Assembly: GCF_000735435.1 (NCBI RefSeq)
Contig: NZ_JMPP01000024.1
Coordinates: 1 to 64,000 of the forward strand
DNA length: 64,000 nt
Direction of reading: 5' to 3'
DNA from: Klebsiella planticola ATCC 33531
GTDB taxonomy: Bacteria; Pseudomonadota; Gammaproteobacteria; Enterobacterales; Enterobacteriaceae
The notes below the pieces were generated by a model. The model did not search any database and had not been told where the DNA came from. It saw only the letters and a list, made by a program, of their open reading frames with translations. This document shows, one piece after another, positions 45,871 through 57,863 of this stretch. The translations under genes and the position numbers were made by a program. Every line of letters begins with the position of its first letter. Position 1 is the stretch's first letter.

Positions 45871-45979
45871 TCCCCTGACCGCCTGGCCTGAAAAAGCGGC
45901 CAGGCGGCGCGACACCGGGTATCATCCTGATGTCGCGCTGCTTTTTGCCTCCAACCGACGGCGGTCGCCGCCGCCCGGC

Positions 45980-47968
45980 TTATTTCACCGCTTTTCCCTT
46001 CAGCAGCTTCCGCACCCATAATCGATTCGGATTCAGCGCCGCCAGCGTCTCTCGGTCCAGCGGCAGCGGTTCGTGACTCATCTGCGCCGCCAGTATTTCC
46101 GCCGTCAATGGGGCGGAACATAGTCCGCGCGAACCCAGCGCCCCCAGCACGAACAGATTGCGGTAAACCGGTGCCGTCGGTGCCTGCGCTTTGTGTTCGG
46201 CCAGCGTCGCGTACTGCGCTAACGTGGCGTCATAATCCGGTACATTTCCCACCATCGGTAAGTGATCCCGGGTGGCGCAACGCACGCCGCAGCGGGCGTC
46301 ATTTCCGCGGGTATCCACGTCCTGCGCCCATGCTGCCTGCGGGAAGCAGTCGATCAGTCGTTGACGGTTTTGCTGTTGATCATCGGCGCTAAAGGTCGCC
46401 TCCGTCTGTCCGCGGTGGTAGCTGGCGCCGATGCAGTGCTGCTGATAACGTGGATTTTGTGGCGTCAGGTAGCCGTCGTAGCACAATACCTGGCGCAAAG
46501 CTGACAGCGCAGGCGTGGTCGGAATATGGCTCACCTGTCCTCCCACCGGATATGCCGGTAATCGCGCAGTCTGAGGGAAGTCGGTCAGATGATGGCCGTT
46601 TGCCAGTACGACCACCTCATGACGCAGCTGCGCATTGAGCTGCCAGCCGTCATGGTCAGCAGCAAGCGTTGTGACCTTAACGTTATATCGGGTGCGCAGG
46701 CCCCGTGTTGCCGCCAGCGCAAAAAGTTCTGCCGTCAGCTGCTGCGGATAGAGCCAGCCCCCGGAGGGATAGGTGATGCCACCGCAGCAGGTTTCCACGC
46801 CGGCGATCTGCGCGACAGTTTGCGCGCTGACGGCCGCAGCAATTTCTGCCGGCAGATCGAGTGCCAGCATCTGCGCGATTTTCTGTTCGCTCTTCTCGTC
46901 CCAGGCAAGCTGGGTGACGCCGCACCACTGATGGTCGAACATGATCGGAAGGGCGTCATACAGGCGGCGGGCGAAGGTAAATGCCGCCGGAAAGAAGCGG
47001 GCCAGCGCCGGATCGTGCTGGCTAAGCAGAGGATAGAGCGCGCCCTGACGGTTACCGGATGCGCCTTCAGCCGGTGCGTTATCAGCGCAGTATAAGGTGA
47101 CTTGCCAGCCGCGGCGGAGCAGCGCGAGCGCAAGCAGGGCGCTGGCGATACCGCCGCCGATAATCGCCGCATCGCGTTGCTGGCTGCCGGTTCGCGCAAA
47201 CCAGGGCGTGCGGGCGGGGATATTCAGCGTCCGGGCCATTTCACCGATCAGCATTTCACGTTTGCGGCCGAACCCTTTGCGTTTCTGCATGGTAAAGCCC
47301 GCTTCCTGCAGGCCGCGACGGACAAAACCGGCGGAGGTAAAGGTGGCCAGCGTGCCGCCCGGTCTGGCCAGGCGGGCCATTGCCCCGAACAGCTCCGGTG
47401 TCCACATATCCGGATTTTTCGCCGGGGCGAAACCATCAAGAAACCAGGCGTCGACCTGCTGATTCAGCGAATCATCGAGCTCGTGGGTCAGCGTATTGAT
47501 ATCCCCGAACCACAAATCCAGCGTGATGCGCCCGTCATCCAGCAGCAGGCGATGGCAGCCAGCGATCGCCTGCGGCCACTGCGCCTGCAATTGTTCCGCC
47601 CACGGCGCCAGTTCCGGCCAGTGCTGATGAGCCCGCCGTAAATCGGCGGAGGTCAGCGGAAATTTTTCGAAACTGATGAAATGTAATCTTTGCAGGGTAG
47701 CTTCAGGATTATCACGGCGAAAAACATCAAACGCCTGCCAAAGCGTCAGGAAGTTGAGACCGGTGCCGAATCCGCTCTCGGCGACCACAAACAGCGGGTG
47801 TGGATGGACCGGGAAGCGTGCATCGAGGCGGTTGCCGCCGAGGAAAACGTAGCGCGTCTCTTCCAGACCATTGTCATTGGAAAAGTACACGTCATCGAAA
47901 TCTCGGGAAACAGGTGTACCCTCAGCGTTGAATTCCAGGTTGGCAGGTTGTATGGCGTTTTGTTTCAC
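45980..47968 (-). CDS. mnmC: Bifunctional tRNA 5-methylaminomethyl-2-thiouridine synthase MnmC
   Basis: A 662-residue bifunctional protein. The GTG at 47968 is used, as in E. coli; the frame is open upstream to 48070 but that part lies in the fabB promoter region. The N-terminal methyltransferase domain (SAM motif [13 protein letters not shown], then [17 protein letters not shown]) precedes a C-terminal FAD-dependent oxidoreductase domain (dinucleotide motif [18 protein letters not shown]). It converts cmnm5s2U to mnm5s2U at the wobble position of some tRNAs. Divergent from fabB. Confidence 0.95.
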   Translation of the reverse strand: MKQNAIQPANLEFNAEGTPVSRDFDDVYFSNDNGLEETRYVFLGGNRLDARFPVHPHPLFVVAESGFGTGLNFLTLWQAFDVFRRDNPEATLQRLHFISFEKFPLTSADLRRAHQHWPELAPWAEQLQAQWPQAIAGCHRLLLDDGRITLDLWFGDINTLTHELDDSLNQQVDAWFLDGFAPAKNPDMWTPELFGAMARLARPGGTLATFTSAGFVRRGLQEAGFTMQKRKGFGRKREMLIGEMARTLNIPARTPWFARTGSQQRDAAIIGGGIASALLALALLRRGWQVTLYCADNAPAEGASGNRQGALYPLLSQHDPALARFFPAAFTFARRLYDALPIMFDHQWCGVTQLAWDEKSEQKIAQMLALDLPAEIAAAVSAQTVAQIAGVETCCGGITYPSGGWLYPQQLTAELFALAATRGLRTRYNVKVTTLAADHDGWQLNAQLRHEVVVLANGHHLTDFPQTARLPAYPVGGQVSHIPTTPALSALRQVLCYDGYLTPQNPRYQQHCIGASYHRGQTEATFSADDQQQNRQRLIDCFPQAAWAQDVDTRGNDARCGVRCATRDHLPMVGNVPDYDATLAQYATLAEHKAQAPTAPVYRNLFVLGALGSRGLCSAPLTAEILAAQMSHEPLPLDRETLAALNPNRLWVRKLLKGKAVK

Positions 47969-48042
47969 GTAAGTTACTCGAATCTCAAGGCGTAGAACGA
48001 TCTTAACGATGTGTGCCGGGGGGCGCAAATTTATACACAAAA

Positions 48043-48078
48043 TGGCTGATCGGACTTGTTCGGCGTACAAGTGTACGC
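48043..48078 (+). promoter_or_regulatory. FadR- and FabR-type sites upstream of fabB
   Basis: TGGCTGATCGGACTTGTT (48043-48060) resembles the E. coli fabB FadR activator site. It is followed by GCGTACA-AG-TGTACGC (48063-48078), a near-perfect palindrome matching the FabR repressor site of fabA and fabB. The spacing to fabB suits control of a promoter just downstream. Confidence 0.8.
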
Positions 48079-48126
48079 TATTGTGCGACTCGAAACTTAA
48101 AATAGTGTGACTTACAGAGGTATTGA

Positions 48127-49344
48127 ATGAAACGTGCAGTGATTACTGGCCTGGGCATCGTTTCCAGCATCGGTAACAACCAGCAGGAAGTCCTGGAATC
48201 TCTGCGTGAAGGGCGCTCGGGGATCACTTTCTCTCAAGAATTCAAAGATTCTGGTATGCGCAGCCACGTGTGGGGTAACGTTAAACTGGACACCACAGGT
48301 CTTATCGACCGCAAAGTGGTCCGTTTCATGAACGATGCCTCTATCTATGCTTATCTCTCTATGCAGCAGGCTGTAGCCGATGCTGGACTGAAAGAAGAAG
48401 TTTATCAAAACAACCCTCGCGTGGGTCTGATTGCCGGTTCCGGCGGTTCTTCTAAATCTCAGGTGTTTGGCGCAGATGCGATGCGTAGCCCGCGCGGCCT
48501 GAAAGCAGTGGGTCCTTATGTTGTGACCAAAGCGATGGCTTCTGCGGTATCCGCTTGCCTCGCCACGCCGTTCAAAATCCACGGTGTGAACTATTCTATC
48601 AGCTCCGCTTGCGCGACATCAGCTCACTGTATCGGCAGCGCGGTTGAACAAATTCAGCTTGGCAAACAGGATATCGTTTTTGCTGGCGGCGGCGAAGAGC
48701 TGTGCTGGGAAATGGCCTGTGAATTCGACGCCATGGGTGCACTGTCCACCAAATACAACGAAACGCCGGATAAAGCGTCCCGCACTTATGATACGCACCG
48801 CGACGGTTTTGTTATCGCCGGCGGCGGCGGTATGGTTGTGGTTGAGGAGCTGGAGCATGCTCTGGCGCGCGGCGCGCACATTTATGCGGAAGTGGTCGGC
48901 TACGGCGCAACTTCTGATGGCGCGGACATGGTTGCTCCGTCTGGTGAAGGCGCAGTGCGTTGTATGAAACAGGCGATGGCCGGTGTAGACACGCCGATTG
49001 ACTACCTGAACTCCCACGGCACCTCGACTCCGGTCGGCGACGTGAAAGAACTGGGCGCCATTCGCGAAGTCTTCGGCGACCACAGCCCGGCTATCTCCGC
49101 GACCAAAGCGATGACCGGCCACTCCCTGGGCGCCGCGGGCGTGCAGGAAGCGATCTACTCTCTGCTGATGCTGGAACATGGCTTTATTGCGCCAAGCATT
49201 AACATCGAAGAGATGGATGAGCAGGCGGCGGGTCTGAACATCGTCACCAAACCGACCGAACAAGCGCTGACGACCGTGATGTCCAACAGCTTCGGTTTCG
49301 GCGGCACCAACGCCACGCTGGTCATGCGTAAACACAAGGCATAA
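48127..49344 (+). CDS. fabB: 3-oxoacyl-ACP synthase I FabB
   Basis: A 405-residue condensing enzyme with the active cysteine in [10 protein letters not shown] and catalytic histidines in [11 protein letters not shown] and [10 protein letters not shown]. It elongates acyl-ACPs with malonyl-ACP and is needed for unsaturated fatty acid synthesis. Ribosome site AGAGG. Upstream FadR and FabR sites link its expression to membrane fluidity and acyl-CoA. Codon use is that of a highly expressed gene. Confidence 0.97.
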   Translation: MKRAVITGLGIVSSIGNNQQEVLESLREGRSGITFSQEFKDSGMRSHVWGNVKLDTTGLIDRKVVRFMNDASIYAYLSMQQAVADAGLKEEVYQNNPRVGLIAGSGGSSKSQVFGADAMRSPRGLKAVGPYVVTKAMASAVSACLATPFKIHGVNYSISSACATSAHCIGSAVEQIQLGKQDIVFAGGGEELCWEMACEFDAMGALSTKYNETPDKASRTYDTHRDGFVIAGGGGMVVVEELEHALARGAHIYAEVVGYGATSDGADMVAPSGEGAVRCMKQAMAGVDTPIDYLNSHGTSTPVGDVKELGAIREVFGDHSPAISATKAMTGHSLGAAGVQEAIYSLLMLEHGFIAPSINIEEMDEQAAGLNIVTKPTEQALTTVMSNSFGFGGTNATLVMRKHKA

Positions 49345-49374
49345 TCGGCTGGTTATTCAACCGATATGTAAAAA

Positions 49375-49398
49375 GGGAGCCTGCGGGCTCCCTTTTTT
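49375..49398 (+). terminator. Intrinsic terminator of fabB
   Basis: GGGAGCC, loop TGCG, GGCTCCC, then six T residues; A-rich on the left side too. A strong rho-independent terminator 30 bp past the fabB stop. Confidence 0.92.
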
Positions 49399-49560
49399 GT
49401 CGTCTTGACAGAGCCGGACCTCTACAGGCAAACTGCTGCGAAACATTATCACCCCGGTAATGCGTAAGCGTTTAACGTCAACCAACGCGCCTTAACCCTG
49501 ATAATCAGGTGGAGGGGGCGTGGCTACTACCTCGCCTTACTCTGCGAACTGGAGTAAAGC

Positions 49561-50736
49561 ATGTCCGCAGCAACTGAAACAACAAATACCTCTTCAGCGA
49601 ATATTCCATTATTTCGTATTACCTTTGCCGTTTTTCTGACCTATATGACCGTTGGCCTGCCGCTACCCGTGATCCCGCTCTTTGTCCACCATGAGCTGGG
49701 CTTCGGCAACACGATGGTGGGCGTAGCGGTGGGCATTCAGTTTCTGGCGACGGTGCTGACCCGCGGCTATGCCGGTCGTCTGGCCGATCAGTATGGTGCC
49801 AAGCGCTCGGTGCTGCAGGGCATGTTAGCCTGCGCATTAGCCGGGGCGGCGTGGCTGCTGGCCGCGTTACTGCCGGTTTCCGTGCTGGTAAAATTTGCGC
49901 TGCTGGTGCTGGGGCGTTTGATCCTCGGATTTGGTGAAAGCCAGCTGTTGACCGGAAACCTGAGCTGGGGACTGGGGTTGGTTGGCCCTGCGCGTTCAGG
50001 CAAGGTCATGTCCTGGAACGGGATGGCGATGTACGGCTCATTGGCCGTGGGCGCGCCGCTGGGACTGATGATCTACTCACACTTTGGCGTTGTGGTTCTC
50101 GCCTGCGTCACGATGGGACTACCGCTGCTGGCGCTGGCCATCAATGGTACGGTCAGTAAAGTTCCGGCGCACGGGGGCGAACGGCCATCGTTATGGAGCG
50201 TCGTCGGTATGATCTGGCGCCCGGGTATCGGCCTGGGGCTGCAAGGGGTGGGATTTGCCGTGATTGGCACCTTTGTCTCACTCTATTTCGCCAGCCGCGG
50301 CTGGGCAATGGCAGGCTTCACGCTGACCGCGTTCGGCGGCGCCTTTGTGCTGATGCGTATTCTGTTTGGCTGGATGCCGGACCGTTTTGGCGGCGTAAAG
50401 GTAGCGATGGTGTCACTGCTGATCGAGGCCATTGGCCTGACGCTGCTGTGGCTGGCGCCGAGCGCCTGGGTTGCCCTGGCCGGGGCGGCGCTGACCGGTT
50501 GCGGCTGCTCGCTCATCTTCCCGTCCCTCGGCGTTGAAGTTGTCAAACGCGTACCGGCTCAGGTTCGCGGTACCGCGCTCGGCGGCTTTGCGGCCTTTCA
50601 GGATATTTCATACGGTGTCACCGGCCCGCTTGCCGGGCTGCTTGCCACGTCGCTGGGCTACTCTTCTGTCTTTCTGGCGGGCGCAATATGCGCGGTGCTG
50701 GGCATGCTCATGACGCTGTTCTCCCTACGTCGATAA
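49561..50736 (+). CDS. yfcJ: MFS transporter YfcJ
   Basis: A 391-residue, 12-helix major facilitator protein that matches E. coli YfcJ ([36 protein letters not shown] with the loop 2-3 motif, [10 protein letters not shown]). It belongs to an arabinose-efflux-like group; the substrate is unknown. It follows fabB, as in E. coli, and is convergent with the GntR gene. The 160 bp between the fabB terminator and its start hold no other gene. Confidence 0.9.
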   Translation: MSAATETTNTSSANIPLFRITFAVFLTYMTVGLPLPVIPLFVHHELGFGNTMVGVAVGIQFLATVLTRGYAGRLADQYGAKRSVLQGMLACALAGAAWLLAALLPVSVLVKFALLVLGRLILGFGESQLLTGNLSWGLGLVGPARSGKVMSWNGMAMYGSLAVGAPLGLMIYSHFGVVVLACVTMGLPLLALAINGTVSKVPAHGGERPSLWSVVGMIWRPGIGLGLQGVGFAVIGTFVSLYFASRGWAMAGFTLTAFGGAFVLMRILFGWMPDRFGGVKVAMVSLLIEAIGLTLLWLAPSAWVALAGAALTGCGCSLIFPSLGVEVVKRVPAQVRGTALGGFAAFQDISYGVTGPLAGLLATSLGYSSVFLAGAICAVLGMLMTLFSLRR

Positions 50737-50751
50737 CGCGATTCCCGGTCT

Positions 50752-51471
50752 TCAGCGAGGGAGACCGGGGGCTTTGCGTGGAAGGTAATACTTCACCTGA
50801 AACTCAAACATGTTGGTATAGAGAATGGAATAGTCTATCGGCTGATGCTGCTCATCAATCGCCTGGGTTTGCATTTTGATGATCGGATCTTTGGGGCTGA
50901 TATGCAGCAGCGTGGCCAGTTCCGGAGAGGGAAGTATCGGCACTATGGATTCGTAGCAACCGTCAATGCGTATCCCGCATTCGTTTTCGATATACGAGAA
51001 CTTCGACTTTTTCATATGGGCGATGGTCAGGTCAGGAAAGCGCGTTGCCGAGAGCCAGGTTTCTTCTAATTGCATCGCAATGCTATCGATAAAACGCAAT
51101 CTTTTAGCATAATATACAGGTTCACCGTGCTGTAACTGCAACGCTTTTGCGATTTCTTCTGATGCGGTTTGCAATTCAAATTTGAGAATTTGGCTAGAGG
51201 GCGTTTTACCTTCATTGCGGGCAATTTCGGTAAAACTGTCTAAATGCGTTACCGACGCCTGGAAATGTTTATTTCTAATCCAGGTTCCCGAACCGTGTCT
51301 CCGTTCGATTAAACCCTCCTCCTCCAGAGTCTTTAGCGCCTTACGCAGTGTATTTCGCGAAACATCATAAAGTTCTGCTAATTCTTTTTCTGATGGCAGA
51401 AGATCGCCAATGCTATAGAGCGGGCTATTAATTTTGTTTTTCAGTAAATTAACTACATTTTTATAAACCAC
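50752..51471 (-). CDS. GntR/HutC-family transcriptional repressor
   Basis: A 239-residue regulator with an N-terminal winged helix (residues about 1-70; LLPSEKELAELYDVSRNTLRK and GLIERRHGSGTWI) and a C-terminal UTRA ligand-binding domain (PVYYAKRLRFIDSIAMQLEETWL, PIDYSILYTNMFEFQVKYYL). It is divergent from the PTS genes and most likely represses them until a phosphorylated sugar binds the UTRA domain. A + T content of the start region is higher than in the surrounding core genes, which suits an accessory cassette. Confidence 0.9.
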   Translation of the reverse strand: MVYKNVVNLLKNKINSPLYSIGDLLPSEKELAELYDVSRNTLRKALKTLEEEGLIERRHGSGTWIRNKHFQASVTHLDSFTEIARNEGKTPSSQILKFELQTASEEIAKALQLQHGEPVYYAKRLRFIDSIAMQLEETWLSATRFPDLTIAHMKKSKFSYIENECGIRIDGCYESIVPILPSPELATLLHISPKDPIIKMQTQAIDEQHQPIDYSILYTNMFEFQVKYYLPRKAPGLPR

Positions 51472-51667
51472 TTTTGAACCTCAATAATCCCTTTTAAAAC
51501 ATTGGGTTGTCGTTGTGTGTCGTTAAATTTACGCTAACACGTTCATTTTTTTCCTGGTTTTTGAACAACTTTTCTCTTGCTAACTGTGATCGCAACTGCG
51601 GATAAGAAAATTAACAATTATTACAGTGCTCGTCAATTGAGACTGATGAACAGGAAAAGGAAGGAAA
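51472..51667. promoter_or_regulatory. Divergent promoter region of the GntR gene and PTS operon
   Basis: This 196-bp AT-rich gap contains both promoters. AACTGTGATCGCAACTGCGGA around 51582-51602 has a CRP-like left half (TGTGA) but a weak right half. The direct GTTGTCG / GTGTCGTT repeats near 51510 may be operator half-sites. None is certain. Confidence 0.4.
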
Positions 51668-51982
51668 GTGAAAAATATATTGTTAGTTTGTGCTGCCGGG
51701 ATGTCCACCAGTATGTTAGTGAAACGCATGCAGGAGCATGCTGCGGCGGTGGGGATAGCGGTAAATATCAATGCGCTGGCCATTTCTGAAGCCAAAGAAA
51801 AAATCAAAAAAAACGAAGTGGATGTGGTTTTATTAGGGCCGCAGGTTCGTTTCCAGAAAAGTGAAATAGAAGAGGTCGCTCACGGTAAAATGCCGGTTGC
51901 GGTTATTGATATGAAATATTACGGGCAAATGGATGGTCCGGCCGTGTTAGACAGCGCGCTCACCTTACTGGCCAATAAATAA
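51668..51982 (+). CDS. PTS lactose/cellobiose-type EIIB subunit
   Basis: A 104-residue EIIB with the phospho-acceptor Cys8 in the N-terminal loop (LLVCAAGMSTSMLVKRM). It takes phosphate from EIIA and gives it to the sugar during transport by EIIC. The GTG start at 51668 has an AAGGAAGG ribosome site. It is the first gene of the EIIB-EIIC-EIIA-porin operon. Confidence 0.95.
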   Translation: MKNILLVCAAGMSTSMLVKRMQEHAAAVGIAVNINALAISEAKEKIKKNEVDVVLLGPQVRFQKSEIEEVAHGKMPVAVIDMKYYGQMDGPAVLDSALTLLANK

Positions 51983-52094
51983 TTTTTTATCTATTACCCC
52001 GGTTAACGCCTGAATATCAGCGTCGTGCCGCCGGATACCTCTGCTCCACTGCTGGGGCGCTATCGCAGATTATCGATAAAAATAAGGATTCATC

Positions 52095-53417
52095 ATGAGT
52101 TTTATGAATGCCTTTGAACGCGGCATGGAGAAAATCCTTGTCCCTGTGGCTATAAAACTAAATTCTCAGATTCACGTATCGGCGATTCGGGATGCATTTA
52201 TCTTATCCTTCCCAATCGTGATGGCCAGTTCGCTGATTATTTTAATTAACTTTGCAATATTGTCTCCTGATGGTTTTATTGCAAGCATTTTACATTTGGG
52301 AACAATATTCCCGAATCTTGCTGACGCGCAGCAAATTTTTACTCCGGTGATGAATGGCTCAGTCAATATTATGGCAATATTGATTACCTTTCTCGTTGCA
52401 CGCAATATCGCGATTAGCTTCCAGCAGGACGATCTGCTGTGCGGACTAACGGCCATTGGCGCCTTTTTTGTGGTCTATACACCTTATACCATCATCGATG
52501 GTCAGGCTTATCTGACGACAAAATATCTCGGGCCGCAGGGGCTGTTTGTGGCCATTATCGTTGCGCTGATTTCCAGCGAGGTCTTTTGCCGGCTAGCGCG
52601 TAACCCGAAAGTGACGATTACGATGCCGGCAGCGGTACCGCCGGCGGTGGCGCGCTCGTTCAAGGTGCTGTTGCCGATCTTCTTTGTGATGATTTCCTTT
52701 TCCATCATTAACTACCTGCTGACCCGCATCTCGCCGAACGGCCTTAACGATCTGATCTATACGCTGATTCAGGCCCCGCTAAAGGATATGGGCACCAACA
52801 TTATCACCGTTCTGATTCTGGGACTGGTGGCAAACTTCCTGTGGGTGCTGGGGATCCACGGTCCCAATACCGTTGCGGCGATTCGTGAAACTATCTTCTC
52901 GGAAGCGAATCTGGAAAACCTCTCCTATGCGGCCTCACACGGCACCACATGGGGGGCGCCTTATCCGATAACCTGGACCGGCATCAACGATGCGTTTGCC
53001 AACTGCGGCGGCTCGGGGATGACGCTGGGTCTGCTGCTGGCAATCTTCATCGCTTCGCGGCGTAAAGATTATCGCGATCTGGCGAAAATGGCCTTCGTAC
53101 CGGGGTTGTTCAATATCAACGAACCGGTGATGTTTGGTTTACCGATAGTCCTGAACCCGATTCTGGTGATTCCGTTTATTCTGGTTCCTTTTATTAACTC
53201 GTTGATCGGTTACTTCTTTATTAGCATGGAATTTATCCCGCCGATTGCCTACGCGGTTCCGTGGACCACGCCAGGTCCGCTGATTGCCTTCTTTGGTACC
53301 GGCGGTAACTGGTTAGCGCTCTTTGTCGGCATTCTGTGCCTTGCTGTTTCAACGCTGATCTATTTACCGTTTGTTATTGCGGCGAATAAGGTGAATACCG
53401 CAGCGACCGCTGAGTAA
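52095..53417 (+). CDS. PTS lactose/cellobiose-type EIIC permease
   Basis: A 440-residue membrane permease of the lactose/N,N'-diacetylchitobiose family with about ten hydrophobic segments. Family blocks include LWVLGIHGPNTVAAIRE, the substrate-site region GLFNINEPVMFGLPIVLNP and AYAVPWTTPGPL. Uptake is coupled to phosphorylation at C6. The sugar is probably a beta-linked disaccharide or related oligosaccharide, which cannot be fixed from sequence. Confidence 0.95.
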   Translation: MSFMNAFERGMEKILVPVAIKLNSQIHVSAIRDAFILSFPIVMASSLIILINFAILSPDGFIASILHLGTIFPNLADAQQIFTPVMNGSVNIMAILITFLVARNIAISFQQDDLLCGLTAIGAFFVVYTPYTIIDGQAYLTTKYLGPQGLFVAIIVALISSEVFCRLARNPKVTITMPAAVPPAVARSFKVLLPIFFVMISFSIINYLLTRISPNGLNDLIYTLIQAPLKDMGTNIITVLILGLVANFLWVLGIHGPNTVAAIRETIFSEANLENLSYAASHGTTWGAPYPITWTGINDAFANCGGSGMTLGLLLAIFIASRRKDYRDLAKMAFVPGLFNINEPVMFGLPIVLNPILVIPFILVPFINSLIGYFFISMEFIPPIAYAVPWTTPGPLIAFFGTGGNWLALFVGILCLAVSTLIYLPFVIAANKVNTAATAE

Positions 53418-53441
53418 TGAAAAAGACGTGGGGAAATAAAT

Positions 53442-53753
53442 ATGTTTGCTGATGAAAGCACGGTGATGGAACTGCTTATCCATGCCGGACAGGCCCGCTC
53501 GGATGCCATGGAGGCCATCGTCGCCTCACGCCGCCGGGAATGGGGGACCGCTGAGAAGCTAATGGCCAGTTCAGAAATGGCCTGCCGGGAGGCGCACAAG
53601 ATACAAACGGCGCTGATTGGTCTGGATGAAGGCTGCGGGAAAATTACCGTCAATCTTATTCTGGTTCACGCGCAGGACCATTTAATGACCGCGATGCTGT
53701 GCCAGGATTTAGCTAAAGAAATTATTGCGTTGCGACAAGAACTCACTGCCTGA
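53442..53753 (+). CDS. PTS lactose/cellobiose-type EIIA subunit
   Basis: A 103-residue helical EIIA. The phosphorylated histidine is His76 in VHAQDHLMTA, with the conserved Asp79 that binds the central metal of the trimer. It accepts phosphate from HPr and passes it to EIIB. It follows the EIIC gene after 24 bp. Confidence 0.95.
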   Translation: MFADESTVMELLIHAGQARSDAMEAIVASRRREWGTAEKLMASSEMACREAHKIQTALIGLDEGCGKITVNLILVHAQDHLMTAMLCQDLAKEIIALRQELTA

Positions 53754-53794
53754 CTTTCTCTGCCTTCAGCCATCCGGCTGAAGGCGTATTATAA

Positions 53795-55486
<1,692 letters not shown>

Positions 55487-55504
55487 TTGCCTCATCAAGA
55501 CATC

Positions 55505-55530
55505 AACGCCCGCATCATGCGGGCGTTTGA
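55505..55530 (+). terminator. Hairpin terminator after the porin gene
   Basis: AACGCCCGC, loop ATCAT, GCGGGCGTT, followed by TGAG. The stem is perfect; the T run is short. It fits the end of the PTS-porin transcript. Confidence 0.7.
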
Positions 55531-55581
55531 GTAAAAAGATAATCGCCAACGATACCCTGTCTGACCGCGAGCTACGCGGAA

Positions 55582-56556
55582 TTACATCACCAGCCAGAGC
55601 AGAGCGATAAGCAGTATCAACACCACAACAATCACTCCCGGCTTTTTGAGCCTCCCGGCGAGTGAAGCGGGTTCCGGTGGCAGCGCGGGAATAGCCAGCG
55701 TTTCTTGCGCCCGGGCGACACGAAGCACAAAGACCTTATTCAGTAGCGTCAGAATCTGCGTTGCGCTCAACGCCGTTTGCGGCGTGACGTGCCAGCTGTG
55801 CTGGGCAAAATCGACGATCTTTTGCCACTCCTGAGCTTCCAGCGGCTGCTTCAGTGCCGCCTGTAACGAGGTGAGCGTCGGAGCGGCCTGCGCGCTCAGC
55901 GTCTGCCGCGCATGCAGCCAGTAGGAGAGGGGGGTGAAATGGGTGGCCGGAATCAGTTCACCGGTTTTCACACCGCACAGCTCCAGCATTGACTGCCAGA
56001 TAAGTTTGCCGGGTTCGCCGGTCGCCGCGGCAAGCCTGCTCACCTGCTGATTCAGCGTATTGTGCTCCGCGGGCAATAGCGGACGCAGAGTCGGCTGGCG
56101 CTGCTGCGGCTGAGGGATCGACAGCTGGCCGTTTTGCAGGAGCTGCAGCACATTTTGCAGCTGCTCCTGCGTCAGCGCGTGCAGCGTTGTTTGCCCATAA
56201 TGCTGGCGGATATAGTCGCTCACTGCCTGACGGTTGTTCCCCTGACTCAGCAACTCGCTCAACTGCGCCAGCATCTGGCGCTGATGGTGGTTTTGCTGCG
56301 CCACGGTTAAGCGTTGATTCAGGTTGTTTTCGGCAGCGCTAAAGTGGCAAGCCAGCAGCGGCGCATCGCCTTTGAGCCCCAGATCGTGCTTGATTCCCGC
56401 CCACACTTCCGCGTTCTGCTGCGAGGTTAACGCCATCAGGCGCGTAATCAGTCGCTCGAGAACGGTACGTTGTTGCATGGTTAGCGCGGGCTCTCCGGCG
56501 ACGGAAGCGCCGGTCCCCGGGGGACGATCGGACATACCTGAAACGGGTTGTGTCAT
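55582..56556 (-). CDS. flk: Flagellar regulator Flk (RflH)
   Basis: A 324-residue protein starting at ATG 56556 (AAGGA 5 nt upstream); the open frame to 56625 has no ribosome site. Matches E. coli Flk (331 aa): QQRTVLERLITRLMALTSQQ, GNNRQAVSDYIRQHYGQT, LIWQSMLELCGVKTGELIPA. One C-terminal transmembrane helix (about 306-324, VIVVVLILLIALLWLVM) anchors it in the inner membrane. Flk prevents premature export by the flagellar hook switch in Salmonella. Klebsiella of the pneumoniae group has no flagella but keeps this gene, so another role may exist. Confidence 0.88.
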   Translation of the reverse strand: MTQPVSGMSDRPPGTGASVAGEPALTMQQRTVLERLITRLMALTSQQNAEVWAGIKHDLGLKGDAPLLACHFSAAENNLNQRLTVAQQNHHQRQMLAQLSELLSQGNNRQAVSDYIRQHYGQTTLHALTQEQLQNVLQLLQNGQLSIPQPQQRQPTLRPLLPAEHNTLNQQVSRLAAATGEPGKLIWQSMLELCGVKTGELIPATHFTPLSYWLHARQTLSAQAAPTLTSLQAALKQPLEAQEWQKIVDFAQHSWHVTPQTALSATQILTLLNKVFVLRVARAQETLAIPALPPEPASLAGRLKKPGVIVVVLILLIALLWLVM

Positions 56557-56664
56557 ATTAATCCTTTCCGTATTGCTGTACAGAGGCCCGGTGATGATGT
56601 TCCTGGCGGCGAGATTATGGCACACTTCCCCGGTTTACTCTCGTTCTCAGACAGGTACTGAACC

Positions 56665-57801
56665 GTGAAAATCCTCGTTGATGAAAATATGCCCTATGCC
56701 CGCGAGCTTTTTAGTCGCCTGGGCGAAGTCGAGGCGGTCCCCGGCCGTCCGGTCCCCGTCGATGCGTTGACCGGCGCCGATGCGTTGATGGTTCGCTCGG
56801 TCACCAAAGTCAATGAAGCGCTGCTCGCCGGCAAAGCAATTAAATTCGTGGGCACCGCGACAGCCGGTACCGATCATGTCGATCGGACGTGGCTGCAGCA
56901 GGCCGGAATTGGCTTTTCTGCCGCGCCGGGTTGCAACGCGATCGCGGTCGTAGAATATGTTTTCTCGGCGCTGCTGATGCTGGCTGAGCGCGACGGTTTC
57001 GCGCTGACCGATCGTACCGTCGGGATCGTCGGCGTCGGCAACGTCGGCGGGCGCCTGCAAAAGCGTCTGGAAGCGCTGGGGATCAAAACGCTGTTGTGCG
57101 ATCCGCCGCGTGCCGATCGGGGAGATGAAGGCGACTTCCGCACCCTGGATGAGCTGGTAGAGGAAGCGGACGTTCTGACGTTCCACACCCCTTTATATAA
57201 AGAAGGTCGTTACACAACCCTGCATCTGGCCGATGAGGCGCTGATTCGCCGTCTGAAACCGGGAAGCGTGCTGATCAATGCCTGCCGCGGACCGGTGGTG
57301 GATAACGCTGCGCTGCTGGCCTGCCTGCAAAGCGGGCAGGCGTTGAGCGTCGTGCTTGATGTCTGGGAACCTGAGCCGGATTTGAACCTTGCGCTGCTGG
57401 ATCGCGTCGATATTGGCACTGCGCACATTGCAGGCTACACCCTCGAAGGGAAAGCGCGCGGGACGACGCAGGTTTTTGAAGCCTACAGCGCCTTTATCGG
57501 CCATCCGCAACAGGTAGCGCTGGACACGTTGCTGCCAGCCCCGGAGTTTGGTCGCATTACCCTGCACGGCGCGCTCGATCAGCCAACGCTGAAACGATTG
57601 GTGCATTTGGTGTATGATGTGCGCCGCGATGATGCGCCGCTGCGAAAAGTGGCCGGCGTGCCGGGTGAATTTGATAAGCTGCGCAAGAATTATCAGGAAC
57701 GCCGTGAATGGTCATCACTGTACGTGCAGTGCAGCGATGTGCAGGCGGCGACGCTGCTGCGTCAGCTCGGTTTTAATGCCGTACATCACCCCATTCGTTA
57801 A
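56665..57801 (+). CDS. pdxB: Erythronate-4-phosphate dehydrogenase PdxB
   Basis: A 378-residue D-2-hydroxyacid dehydrogenase, same length as E. coli PdxB. NAD-binding motif [17 protein letters not shown], active-site Arg in [14 protein letters not shown], and His in [15 protein letters not shown] are present. It oxidises 4-phosphoerythronate in pyridoxal phosphate synthesis. Starts at GTG 56665. Divergent from flk. Confidence 0.96.
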   Translation: MKILVDENMPYARELFSRLGEVEAVPGRPVPVDALTGADALMVRSVTKVNEALLAGKAIKFVGTATAGTDHVDRTWLQQAGIGFSAAPGCNAIAVVEYVFSALLMLAERDGFALTDRTVGIVGVGNVGGRLQKRLEALGIKTLLCDPPRADRGDEGDFRTLDELVEEADVLTFHTPLYKEGRYTTLHLADEALIRRLKPGSVLINACRGPVVDNAALLACLQSGQALSVVLDVWEPEPDLNLALLDRVDIGTAHIAGYTLEGKARGTTQVFEAYSAFIGHPQQVALDTLLPAPEFGRITLHGALDQPTLKRLVHLVYDVRRDDAPLRKVAGVPGEFDKLRKNYQERREWSSLYVQCSDVQAATLLRQLGFNAVHHPIR

Positions 57802-57863
57802 TGTCTTCTTAATGACCCTGTTGGATACTCCGGCAGGGTCGCTTTTCTCTGGAGTAAACCACC

